DNA of 12,958 bases from an uncultured Eubacteriales bacterium (lineage in GTDB: Bacteria; Bacillota; Clostridia; Monoglobales; Monoglobaceae). The position numbers and the translations under genes were made by a program. This document shows, in pieces, positions 7,557 through 12,958 of this stretch. The notes beneath the pieces are model-generated. The model was not told where the DNA came from. It was given only the letters and a program-made list of their open reading frames with translations, and ran no database searches. Where the stretch lies: the NCBI GenBank assembly GCA_905205855.1, contig CAJLFL010000036.1:1-12958 (forward strand), written 5' to 3'. The first letter of the stretch is position 1. Each line of letters begins with the position of its first letter.

Positions 7557-8330
7557 TTATAACAAAAATCCCGTATCAGCAAATGTATGCGCCTTATATT
7601 CCGACGGAGTCATATTTACAAAGGCTTTAAATGTGCGGCAAAAATGATATATATTGGTAAATCCGCACATATCAGCAATCTCCGATACAGAATACTTGTT
7701 TTCCTCAAGCAGCTGCTTGGCTTTTTGAATTCTGATATCAATAATATACTGCTTTGGAGTTGTCCCAAATCCGGAAACAAACAGCTTTCTGAGGTATACC
7801 TCACTTATACCGCTTTCAGCGGCAAGGATTTCATTTGTCAGTCCTGAATCACTGAAATTCTGCTCAATATACATAACAGCGGTCTTTAATGCCGGATGAA
7901 CCGAAACGGATTCATCAAGCAAATTTTTTAATATACTATATAATATCTGCATTTTTTCAAAATGAGAATGTCCGAATACCTCTGCGTGCTTCAGCTTTTT
8001 ATACTCCTTCATATAAAAATCACTGCTGCCGAGCGGTATTTTTATTATATCATGTATCAGCGGCGGTGTCTTGACCGAAAAATTTATCAGCGGAAAATAC
8101 CCCGTCTTTGTACCGTACAGCGTATACCTGCCGCCATACGGCAGTATAACCGCACATCCGGAATCGGAAACCACTGTCTTGCCGTTTATTGTATACGCGA
8201 TGTTTCCGCTTTTGCAGAACGACACGCCAAAATTACGCCTGAAATTTGTCTTATAAAGCCTGCCTTTTTTTGAATACACCGTTATGACCTCATTTATATC
8301 TGAAATAACAGCATTTCTTATTCTTTTCAT
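7557..8330 (-). CDS. AraC-family transcriptional regulator
   Basis: A 257-residue regulator. The C-terminal ~100 residues hold the two AraC helix-turn-helix units: LAAESGISEVYLRKLFVSGF, then VSEIADMCGFTNIYHFCRTF, followed by MTPSEYK. The N-terminal half (about 1-110) is beta-rich with an INGKTVVSDSGCAVILPYGG stretch typical of the cupin-like effector domain. The frame has an ATG at 8342, but I place the start at 8330 because GGTGAG lies 6 nt before it, and because the predicted promoter would start transcription at about 8340, too late for the first ATG. It is divergent from the dehydroquinase-like operon and likely controls it in response to a small molecule. The closest subfamily is not recognisable. 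Confidence 0.9.
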   Translation of the reverse strand: MKRIRNAVISDINEVITVYSKKGRLYKTNFRRNFGVSFCKSGNIAYTINGKTVVSDSGCAVILPYGGRYTLYGTKTGYFPLINFSVKTPPLIHDIIKIPLGSSDFYMKEYKKLKHAEVFGHSHFEKMQILYSILKNLLDESVSVHPALKTAVMYIEQNFSDSGLTNEILAAESGISEVYLRKLFVSGFGTTPKQYIIDIRIQKAKQLLEENKYSVSEIADMCGFTNIYHFCRTFKAFVNMTPSEYKAHTFADTGFLL

Positions 8331-8346
8331 ATGACTCACCATTTTA

Positions 8347-8375
8347 ATTATATTCGTTTATGACAAAATAGTCAA
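8347..8375 (-). promoter_or_regulatory. Promoter of the AraC gene
   Basis: On the minus strand TTGACT (8370-8375), 17-nt spacer, TATAAT (8347-8352). Transcription would start near 8340, giving a leader of only about 10 nt before the ATG at 8330. Confidence 0.75.
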
Positions 8376-8392
8376 CATAAATCTTTATTTTA

Positions 8393-8426
8393 GTATCAAA
8401 AACATCAAATTGTATCATTTTTGACA
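8393..8426. promoter_or_regulatory. Candidate AraC operator: direct and inverted repeats
   Basis: GTATCA occurs at 8393-8398 and again at 8412-8417, 19 bases apart, with the outer segments TCAAAAA and TTTTTGA also forming an inverted repeat. It lies between the two divergent -35 boxes, ending where the plus-strand -35 begins. AraC activators commonly bind two direct half-sites about two turns apart next to the -35. The assignment is inferred. Confidence 0.5.
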
Positions 8427-8454
8427 TTTACAAACAAAAGTATGCTGATATACT
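8427..8454 (+). promoter_or_regulatory. Promoter of the dehydroquinase-like operon
   Basis: TTTACA (8427-8432), 16-nt spacer, TATACT (8449-8454) with TG one base upstream (extended -10). Transcription would begin near 8461, just before the ribosome site AGAGGGG (8464-8470). This rules out the ATG at 8455 as a start and supports the ATG at 8476. Confidence 0.65.
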
Positions 8455-8475
8455 ATGACTGAAAGAGGGGATTTT

Positions 8476-9234
8476 ATGAATTGCAGCTTTTTGCAAAACG
8501 ACCGTCCAACCCTTACCATGATGATTCAGGCACGGACTCCGGACAGAGTTCTTGAACTTATTGAAAAGGGTATAAAGGGAAGCACAGACGCTTTTGGATT
8601 ACAGATTGAGGTGCTGGAGCACAAGTACCGCACCAATGAAATATTCAATAAAATTTTTACCGCAGCGCAAAACAAGCCGGTATACGTCACAAACTATCGC
8701 AGTGGGCTTAATGAAAATATGTCAGATGACGAAAGAGTCAAAGAGCTTCTTACCGCTGCCGAATCCGGCGCGGCGCTCATTGACATTATGGGTGACCTTT
8801 ACTGCAAAACCGAGGGAGAGCTTACGTATAATGACGCAGCAATACATAAGCAGACCACGCTAATTGATAAAATTCACTCTATGGGCGCGGAGGTTCTTAT
8901 GTCATCGCATACCTATAAATTTATGCCAAAAGAACAGGTCATAGCTTATGTAACGGAACAGCACCGCCGCGGAGCAGATATTGCAAAGGTTGTCACCGGT
9001 GCCGAAAGTCGCACCGAGCTTATGCAAAACATTTGTATCTCGGCAGAGCTGAGCAAAGAATCATACTCACCGGCATTATTCCTGTGCTGCGGTGAATATT
9101 GCAGAACACACAGAATAATCGGCCCGATGATTTCAGGAGGAATGTATCTGTGCGTTGCAGAGCATGATGAGCTTGCCACACCGGCACAACCGCTTTTGGA
9201 AGACGCAAAAAAAGCGATAGAATTGTTAAAATAA
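8476..9234 (+). CDS. Type I 3-dehydroquinate dehydratase-like protein
   Basis: A 252-residue TIM-barrel protein that follows the type I dehydroquinase (AroD) pattern along its length. SSHTYKFMP (143-151) matches the family's SYHDF..TP and carries the catalytic histidine H145. GADIAKVVT (167-174) carries the Schiff-base lysine K171. HRIIGP (212-217) holds the carboxylate-binding arginine R213, and TPAQP (235-239) the lid glutamine Q238. VTNYRS holds R75. Known enzymes have nearly the same numbering (H143, K170, R213, Q236). However, the EWR motif is E45-V-L here, so the arginine that binds substrate hydroxyls is missing. Dehydration or a related lyase reaction through an imine is likely, but the substrate may not be dehydroquinate. 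The neighbours are two oxidoreductases and an AraC regulator rather than other shikimate genes, pointing to catabolism. Confidence 0.8.
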   Translation: MNCSFLQNDRPTLTMMIQARTPDRVLELIEKGIKGSTDAFGLQIEVLEHKYRTNEIFNKIFTAAQNKPVYVTNYRSGLNENMSDDERVKELLTAAESGAALIDIMGDLYCKTEGELTYNDAAIHKQTTLIDKIHSMGAEVLMSSHTYKFMPKEQVIAYVTEQHRRGADIAKVVTGAESRTELMQNICISAELSKESYSPALFLCCGEYCRTHRIIGPMISGGMYLCVAEHDELATPAQPLLEDAKKAIELLK

Positions 9235-9250
9235 AATGGAGGAAAACAAA

Positions 9251-10000
9251 ATGAGATTTCAAAACAAAACCGTAATTATCAGCGGCGGCGCGTCCGGATT
9301 AGGATTTCTCAGCGGAAAATGCTTTGCCGCCGAGGGTGCAAATGTTGTTCTTGCCGATATTAATAAGGACGCTCTTGATGATAAAGTAAATGAAATAGTC
9401 AAAAACGGCGGAAAAGCTGCCGCCGCGGTTGTTGATGTAAGGGATTATAACCAGGTATGTGCCGTACGCGATTTGGCTGTCGAAAAATTCGGCAGTATAG
9501 ATATTATGATAAACTGTGCCGGCGGCGCGGAAATGCGAATGCTCAACGTTTCCGGTGAGTTTAAAGATGTTCCGATCGAAGTATTCGATTGGGGCATTGA
9601 TGTAAACCTTAAGGGTCAATTCTATTTTGATCATGCTGTTCTCAAGCAAATGGCAGAGCAAAAAAGCGGAGTTATAATCAATATCGGCTCCATCACCGGA
9701 GAAGAAGGCTGTGATTATAACGTTGCATACTCAACCTCAAAAAGCGGAGTCATGAACGGTCTTACAAAATCGCTTGCACTATACGGTGCAAAATACAATG
9801 TCCGCGTGTGCTGCATTTCACCCGGTCCCGTACTGACGCGTCCCGGAATGGCAAGCATGAAAACTCTCATGGGCAGAGCTGCGGAGCCGCAGGAAATTGT
9901 CGACTTAATCATGTATACTGCATCAGATAAAGCAGCATTTATGACAGGAATAAATATACTGTCCGACGGCGGAAGAAATGTAATGAGAAATAAAGATTAG
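9251..10000 (+). CDS. Short-chain dehydrogenase/reductase (NAD-type)
   Basis: A 249-residue classical SDR. The cofactor motif is SGGASGLG (11-18), with serine in place of the usual threonine. D36 at the end of strand 2 favours NAD(H) over NADP(H). INCAGG (87-92) is the NNAG motif with one change. The catalytic residues N119, S147 (INIGSITG), Y160 and K164 (YSTSK) are all present, and ISPGPVLTRPG (189-199) follows. It should oxidise or reduce an alcohol/carbonyl in the cytoplasm. An in-frame ATG at 9236 overlaps the GGAGG (9238-9242), so the real start is the ATG at 9251, 8 nt downstream. It starts 16 bases after the dehydroquinase-like gene and ends 15 bases before the next, consistent with one operon. 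Substrate not deducible. Confidence 0.92.
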   Translation: MRFQNKTVIISGGASGLGFLSGKCFAAEGANVVLADINKDALDDKVNEIVKNGGKAAAAVVDVRDYNQVCAVRDLAVEKFGSIDIMINCAGGAEMRMLNVSGEFKDVPIEVFDWGIDVNLKGQFYFDHAVLKQMAEQKSGVIINIGSITGEEGCDYNVAYSTSKSGVMNGLTKSLALYGAKYNVRVCCISPGPVLTRPGMASMKTLMGRAAEPQEIVDLIMYTASDKAAFMTGINILSDGGRNVMRNKD

Positions 10001-10015
10001 AAAGGAATTTTTATT

Positions 10016-10999
10016 ATGAAAGCAATACTTGTAAATGATGATCAAAGCCTGAGATGGGATAATGTTCCCGATCCGGTAATGAAAGATGATGAAGTTCTTG
10101 TAAAAATTGAATATGCCGCACTTAACCGCGCAGATTTAATGCAGCGCGAGGGAGATTATCCGCCTCCGGAGGGCTGCCCCGACTGGATGGGACTTGAAAT
10201 TTCCGGCGAAATCGTTGATATAGCAGACGGAGCGAAAAAAAATTCCGACTGGAAAAAGGGCGATAAGATATGCGCGCTCCTCGGCGGCGGAGGCTATGCC
10301 GAATATGTGACCGTAAAATACGATATGCTTATGCCTGTACCTGAAAACTGCTCTATGGCTGAGGCTGCCGCCATCCCGGAAGCATTTGCAACAGCCTACC
10401 TTAATCTGTTTTGGGAGGGCAAAATAAAAGAGGGCAACACTCTTTTGATGAATGCAGGAGCAAGCGGACTTGCAAGCGTAATAATTCCTATGGCAAAGGC
10501 ATTCGGAGTGCGTGTTATCACAACAGTTTTGTCGGATGAAATTGCCGCCTCAATAAAACATTTGAACGCCGATGTTATTGTCAATACTTCAAAAGAAGAC
10601 ATTGTTGAGGTATTAAAGCGCGAGCTTGCAGACGGTCACGGCGTTGACGTTGCCATAGATTGCCTTGGCGGTGAGGTTATGGGCAAGTGCATACACTTCC
10701 TGACTCACGGTGCGCGTTGGATTATGATTGCCGCTCTTGCCGGTCAGAAAACCGAAATCGACCTGAAAAACATCTATGTCAGAAATGTAAGAATTGTCGG
10801 CAGCACTCTGCGTTCCAGAACTCCCGAAGTTAAAGCTCAGATTCTTGCAGCACTTGTAAAGGATGTATTTCCAAAGGTTTCGGCAGGACTTGTTAAGCCG
10901 ACAATCTATAAGGTTTTACCGATTACCGAGGCGGAGTCTGCGCAGGATATATTATACAAAGGTCAGAATGTAGGCAAGGTCGTATTAAAAGTAATCTGA
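10016..10999 (+). CDS. Zinc-free medium-chain dehydrogenase, quinone oxidoreductase (PIG3-like) type
   Basis: A 327-residue MDR-superfamily protein. The N-terminal GroES-like domain has ALNRADLMQREGDYPPPEG (35-53) and WMGLEISG (57-64), closely resembling the PIG3/TP53I3 quinone oxidoreductase group. The coenzyme domain has NAGASGLAS (146-154), in which the last glycine of the nucleotide loop is alanine. Structural and catalytic zinc cysteines are absent, so it is a zinc-independent NAD(P)H-dependent reductase. Members reduce quinones or alpha,beta-unsaturated carbonyls. An enone is a plausible product of an upstream dehydratase, so the three enzymes could act in sequence; that is inference. 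The start follows GAAAGGA, 15 bases after the SDR stop. It is the last gene of the operon, ahead of a hairpin. Confidence 0.92.
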   Translation: MKAILVNDDQSLRWDNVPDPVMKDDEVLVKIEYAALNRADLMQREGDYPPPEGCPDWMGLEISGEIVDIADGAKKNSDWKKGDKICALLGGGGYAEYVTVKYDMLMPVPENCSMAEAAAIPEAFATAYLNLFWEGKIKEGNTLLMNAGASGLASVIIPMAKAFGVRVITTVLSDEIAASIKHLNADVIVNTSKEDIVEVLKRELADGHGVDVAIDCLGGEVMGKCIHFLTHGARWIMIAALAGQKTEIDLKNIYVRNVRIVGSTLRSRTPEVKAQILAALVKDVFPKVSAGLVKPTIYKVLPITEAESAQDILYKGQNVGKVVLKVI

Positions 11000-11039
11000 T
11001 GTCAGCTATCTGAAAGAAAATAAACATAAGTAAATTTTA

Positions 11040-11074
11040 ATGCTCTGCTATAGTTTAAAGCTATATCAGAGCAT
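11040..11074. terminator. Terminator-like hairpin after the operon
   Basis: A 14-position stem with one mismatch (11048/11066) and a 7-nt loop (11054-11060), followed by AGTTATTATATATT, a poor but AT-only tail. It lies between the operon's last stop and the promoter of the next gene, so it probably ends the operon. Confidence 0.65.
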
Positions 11075-11087
11075 AGTTATTATATAT

Positions 11088-11116
11088 TGGACAAAACTAT
11101 TTTATACTGCTATAAT
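11088..11116 (+). promoter_or_regulatory. Promoter of the MetQ-like lipoprotein gene
   Basis: TGGACA (11088-11093), 17-nt spacer, TATAAT (11111-11116) with TG one base upstream (extended -10). Transcription would start near 11123, leaving a leader of about 27 nt. This is too short for a SAM riboswitch or T-box of the kind often seen before methionine transport genes. Confidence 0.75.
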
Positions 11117-11149
11117 ATCTGCATAAGGAAAAACAAGGAGGAGTTAATT

Positions 11150-11872
11150 ATGAAAAAAGTTTTATCAGCAGTATTGGTTACCGTTATTTCCGCACTCTTA
11201 TTTACCGCATGCGGAAACTCCGGAAAGAGTACAGGCATAAAGATTGCCGTGCCGAACGACACAACAAATGAGGCAAGAGCGCTGCTTTTGCTTGAAAAGA
11301 GCGGTTATATCAAATTAAAAACAGGCGCAGGCATAACCGCAACAATTAAAGATATTGAGGAAAACCCCTACAACATTTCATTTACCGAAGCAGAAGCAGC
11401 CCAGCTTCCCAACGTATTAAAGGATGTTGACTATGCGGTTATAAATTCAAACTATGCCATACAGGCAGGTCTGAATCCTGTTTCCGGTTCTCTTTTAATA
11501 GAGGATTCTTCTTCTGAATACGGAAATATCGTAGCAGTAAAAGAGGGCAACGAAAATACCGATAAAATAAAGGCTCTTAAGGCTGCTCTTGAAAGCAAAG
11601 CCGTAAAGGACTTTATTACCAGTGAATATGACGGTGCGGTAATAAGCACAGTTGACAATCCCGGTGACGGCTATGACAGTTCTGTTGATTATGCCACTCT
11701 GGCAGGAACCAAAATTACCGTAGCTGCATCTCCCACACCCCACGCAGAAATTCTTAAAACCGTAAAGGATATTCTTGCCGAGAAGGATATAACGCTTGAC
11801 GTTAAAGAGTTTACTGATTATGTTCAGCCCAATAATGTTGTAGAAAGCGGCGAAATCGACGCCAACTACTTC
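11150..11872 (+). CDS. NlpA/MetQ-type substrate-binding lipoprotein, lobes in reversed order, truncated by junction
   Basis: An ABC-transporter substrate-binding lipoprotein of the methionine/NlpA family. The signal peptide (1-20) ends in lipobox LFTAC with C21 as the lipidated cysteine. Right after it comes IKIAVPNDTTNEARALLLLE (30-49), then ENPYNISFTEAEAAQLP and VINSNYAIQAGLNP, sequence that normally forms the second half of MetQ. After a linker at about 168-186 comes KITVAASPTPHAEILKTVKD (188-207) and EFTDYVQPN (220-228), normally the first half. The order is therefore swapped relative to the family. The protein is good to DANYF (237-241), where the family continues with QH; from 11873 the frame runs into unrelated GC-rich sequence and stops at 11962. 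The ATG at 11150 lies 8 nt behind GGAGG. An in-frame ATG at 11087 overlaps the promoter and is not the start. The intact protein could be a circular permutant or a one-and-a-half-copy fusion. Confidence 0.88.
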
Positions 11873-11880
11873 CATGGGTA
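11866..11880. other. Probable assembly (chimeric) junction
   Basis: The MetQ-like frame is intact through TTC at 11870-11872 and then diverges. On the opposite strand a secreted-protein gene starting at 12023 is also cut here. Composition changes abruptly from AT-rich to GC-rich at the same point. Two convergent genes from different compositions losing their C-termini at one spot argues for artificial joining. A natural recombination event cannot be excluded from sequence alone. Confidence 0.75.
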
Positions 11881-12023
11881 TAGAGACCCTTATCGATATC
11901 GGTCGCATCCGAGGCAACGCCCGGCGTGGGCTCCTCGGCGGCGGCGGGCGCGGGTGCGGTAACGGCGCCAAACGAAAGCGCCAGCGTCAGGCCCGCGACA
12001 ATAGCAGAATGCTTGGGCTGCAT
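11874..12023 (-). CDS. N-terminal fragment of a secreted protein, cut at the junction
   Basis: An ATG at 12023, 5 nt behind GGAGG (12029-12033), opens about 50 codons before the junction. The start MQPKH, a hydrophobic stretch (about 6-25) rich in Ala, Leu and Val, and a signal-peptidase I-type site APAAA/EE around residues 25-30 make a clear Sec signal peptide. The mature part begins with Glu, Pro and Thr, as in exported Gram-positive proteins. DNA here is strongly GC-rich. Beyond about residue 50 the frame enters the reverse strand of the MetQ-like gene and is not meaningful. The function is unknown because nearly all of the mature protein is missing. Confidence 0.65.
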
Positions 12024-12160
12024 AAGATCCTCCCTGCATTGGTGTAGTTAAAGTGCGGTTTGCAAAGATAGAATTAAGTATTGCAGCTCACCCGTTGTTG
12101 CACAACAACCCCTCGGTAAACGGCAACAACCCTCCGCGAAATCCGCGAAATCTAAAGGAA
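12024..12160. other. Intergenic stretch between the HEPN gene and the secreted-protein gene
   Basis: Holds the ribosome site of the minus-strand secreted-protein gene (12029-12033), a short inverted repeat GTTGTTG/CAACAAC around 12093-12108, a further CAACAAC, and a 9-bp tandem duplication (TCCGCGAAA twice, 12133-12150). None makes a convincing terminator, and no promoter stood out. Confidence 0.4.
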
Positions 12161-12580
12161 TTAAACAAACTGGTCGTCGGGCACCAGAAGAAGATCGCCG
12201 TAGCGTCCCATCAGCCCGTCTCTCAACCGACAGAAAGCGGGGATATAGACGTTTAAGATACGCTGAATCAAATCTTGAGCGAGCTTGTTGTCATAGATAT
12301 GGACGTTCGTATTGCGGTCTCTGAGCATATCTAGCCATGCCGCCTCATCAATAAAGTCGTAGAATCGGTAGGCTTCCTTCAAGATGGCACGAGGAGACCC
12401 CGATGCAGCAAGCGTGGCGCCCTCATACTCGAGCAGACGTTTAAGGAGCTTCCAGCTCAGTTCAAACTGAAGGTTGAACTTATTAATCAATCCACTCTGA
12501 ACAAAATCATTGCTAAGATCCTGATTGGGTGCATCCTCAAGATTCGCCAAGGCGCTGGCAAAGTTCTCATATTTTTTCAT
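12161..12580 (-). CDS. HEPN toxin-type protein (nucleotidyltransferase substrate-binding, HI0074 type)
   Basis: A 139-residue all-helical protein of the HEPN superfamily, HI0074-like branch. FELSWKLLKRLLEYEG (39-54) is the usual second-helix signature. R89NTNVHIY96 fits the Rx4HxY motif: R89 and H94 form the ribonuclease site in HepT-type toxins, and Y96 is the position that partner MNT proteins AMPylate in characterised systems. Its start overlaps the end of the MNT gene by 14 bases, so the pair is translationally coupled with the antitoxin first. Toxicity and RNase activity are inferred from the family. GC content is lower than in the secreted-protein gene next door, which fits a mobile toxin-antitoxin module. 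It belongs to the right-hand piece, not to the Clostridia-like DNA. Confidence 0.88.
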   Translation of the reverse strand: MKKYENFASALANLEDAPNQDLSNDFVQSGLINKFNLQFELSWKLLKRLLEYEGATLAASGSPRAILKEAYRFYDFIDEAAWLDMLRDRNTNVHIYDNKLAQDLIQRILNVYIPAFCRLRDGLMGRYGDLLLVPDDQFV

Positions 12581-12854
12581 ACAGAATCACACCATCCCTG
12601 GCAATTTCATCGAGCAATTGCTGCGATAAGGACTCATCCAGATTGACGACGTCTATATCTAAAAGAGTATCAAGACGCTCCTCTATCAGATATGAGAAAC
12701 GGTCGAAATCCCGGCAACCTGCTACAGCAATATCAATATCGCTCTTAGGCAAGTTGTCACCGCGGGCACGAGAACCAAACAGCACAACCCTCTCGGCGTC
12801 ACATTCCCGAGCAAAAATCTCAATTTGCTTGTACACCTTGTCGAGAGATACCAT
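12567..12854 (-). CDS. MNT-type nucleotidyltransferase (antitoxin of the HEPN pair)
   Basis: A 95-residue minimal nucleotidyltransferase of the KNTase/pol-beta fold. VVLFGSRARGD (23-33) and KSDIDIAV (37-44) give the GSx10DxD signature with G27, S28, D39 and D41. D68 in LDIDVVNL (65-72) is a good third metal-binding aspartate, so the active site looks complete. In characterised HepT/MntA pairs the MNT protein neutralises the HEPN ribonuclease by transferring AMP groups to its tyrosine. The ATG at 12854 lies 8 bases after the stop of the gene upstream, with only a weak AGGG before it, so translation may be coupled to that gene. Confidence 0.88.
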   Translation of the reverse strand: MVSLDKVYKQIEIFARECDAERVVLFGSRARGDNLPKSDIDIAVAGCRDFDRFSYLIEERLDTLLDIDVVNLDESLSQQLLDEIARDGVILYEKI

Positions 12855-12862
12855 CTGCAGCC

Positions 12863-12958
12863 CTACAGCTTAATGTCGAAGTTGATCTCGGGGACGGCAG
12901 CAAGGTCGGCCAACGTCACGCCGTCGACGTACTTTTCGATCACGTCGTCCAGACCGCG
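12863..12958 (-). CDS. C-terminal end of an unidentified gene
   Basis: The last 31 codons and TAG stop of a gene entering from the window's right edge. The peptide has DDVIEKYVDG, then LADLAAVPEINFDIKL at the C-terminus. The base composition is GC-rich with G/C third positions, which supports a real coding end. I do not recognise the family from so short a piece. It lies 8 bases upstream of the MNT gene on the same strand. Confidence 0.5.
   Translation of the reverse strand, partial: RGLDDVIEKYVDGVTLADLAAVPEINFDIKL

Noticed and set aside
8331..8342. ATG at 8342 as start of the AraC gene
   Set aside because: It is at or before the predicted transcription start and has no ribosome site; GGTGAG precedes the ATG at 8330.
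8455..8475. ATG at 8455 as start of the dehydroquinase-like gene
   Set aside because: It directly abuts the -10 box, upstream of the likely transcription start, and the only ribosome site (AGAGGGG) serves the ATG at 8476.
9236..9250. ATG at 9236 as start of the SDR gene
   Set aside because: Its last base is the first base of the GGAGG that serves the ATG at 9251; classical SDRs begin a few residues before the first strand, as the 9251 start does.
11087..11149. Upstream in-frame ATG extending the MetQ-like protein by 21 residues
   Set aside because: It lies within the -35/-10 promoter, has no ribosome site, and would bury the signal peptide; the ATG at 11150 has GGAGG at 8 nt and gives a proper lipobox.
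11117..11149. SAM riboswitch or T-box before the MetQ-like gene
   Set aside because: The predicted leader is only about 27 nt, too short for either structure.
11495..11971. 158-codon minus-strand frame crossing the junction
   Set aside because: It is the antisense of the MetQ-like gene joined to an off-frame reading of the secreted-protein gene; it exists only because of the junction.
12093..12150. Short inverted and tandem repeats as a CRISPR array or terminator
   Set aside because: Only two copies of a 9-bp unit and a 7-bp stem with a 2-nt loop; no regular spacers and no U-tract.
12529..12873. 114-codon plus-strand frame over the MNT gene
   Set aside because: It is Ser/Arg-rich with no motifs and lies fully antisense to a gene with a complete nucleotidyltransferase signature.

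Overview
The window appears to be two unrelated pieces of bacterial DNA joined near position 11,872. Positions 1 to about 11,872 are AT-rich, with strong GGAGG ribosome sites and sigma-A-type promoters. Together with pyruvate formate-lyase and a NlpA/MetQ lipoprotein, this suggests an anaerobic Firmicute, probably a gut Clostridia. From about 11,873 to the end the base composition jumps to GC-rich. The reading frame of the MetQ-like protein breaks inside a conserved motif. On the other strand, a secreted-protein gene whose N-terminus lies in the right piece breaks at the same place. An assembly chimera, possibly with an actinobacterial sequence, is the simplest reading; gene context should not be carried across the junction.

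Layout of the left piece. (a) 1-663, minus strand: a small XRE-type repressor and a DUF2178-like membrane protein with overlapping stop and start codons, behind a promoter embedded in two near-identical palindromic operators. The repressor gene seems to start at an ATT codon. (b) 721-3288, plus strand: two adjacent FAD-type proteins, a small 256-residue one and a 570-residue FAD_oxidored-family enzyme with a helical, HEAT-like tail. They end at a bidirectional terminator shared with the convergent pflA. (c) 3322-7439, minus strand: pflA, pflB and an upstream LysR regulator, i.e. formate-producing anaerobic pyruvate cleavage. (d) 7557-10999: an AraC regulator (minus) divergent from a three-gene operon (plus) encoding a type I dehydroquinase-like aldolase-fold enzyme, a short-chain dehydrogenase and a zinc-free quinone-oxidoreductase-type dehydrogenase. 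The two promoters face away from each other across about 50 bases that hold direct and inverted repeats. This looks like an inducible catabolic module whose substrate cannot be named from sequence. (e) 11088-11872: promoter and start of a NlpA/MetQ-type lipoprotein whose two halves are in reversed order, cut off by the junction.

Right piece: the N-terminus of a secreted protein (minus), an MNT-HEPN toxin-antitoxin pair (minus) and the last 31 codons of an unidentified gene (minus).

Best candidates for something undescribed are the reversed-lobe MetQ-like protein, the AraC-controlled dehydroquinase-like/SDR/MDR module, the paired FAD proteins, and the ATT-started, autoregulated XRE/DUF2178 switch. 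No rRNA, tRNA, CRISPR array, insertion sequence or origin was recognised, and no gene-free stretch exceeds 300 bases.
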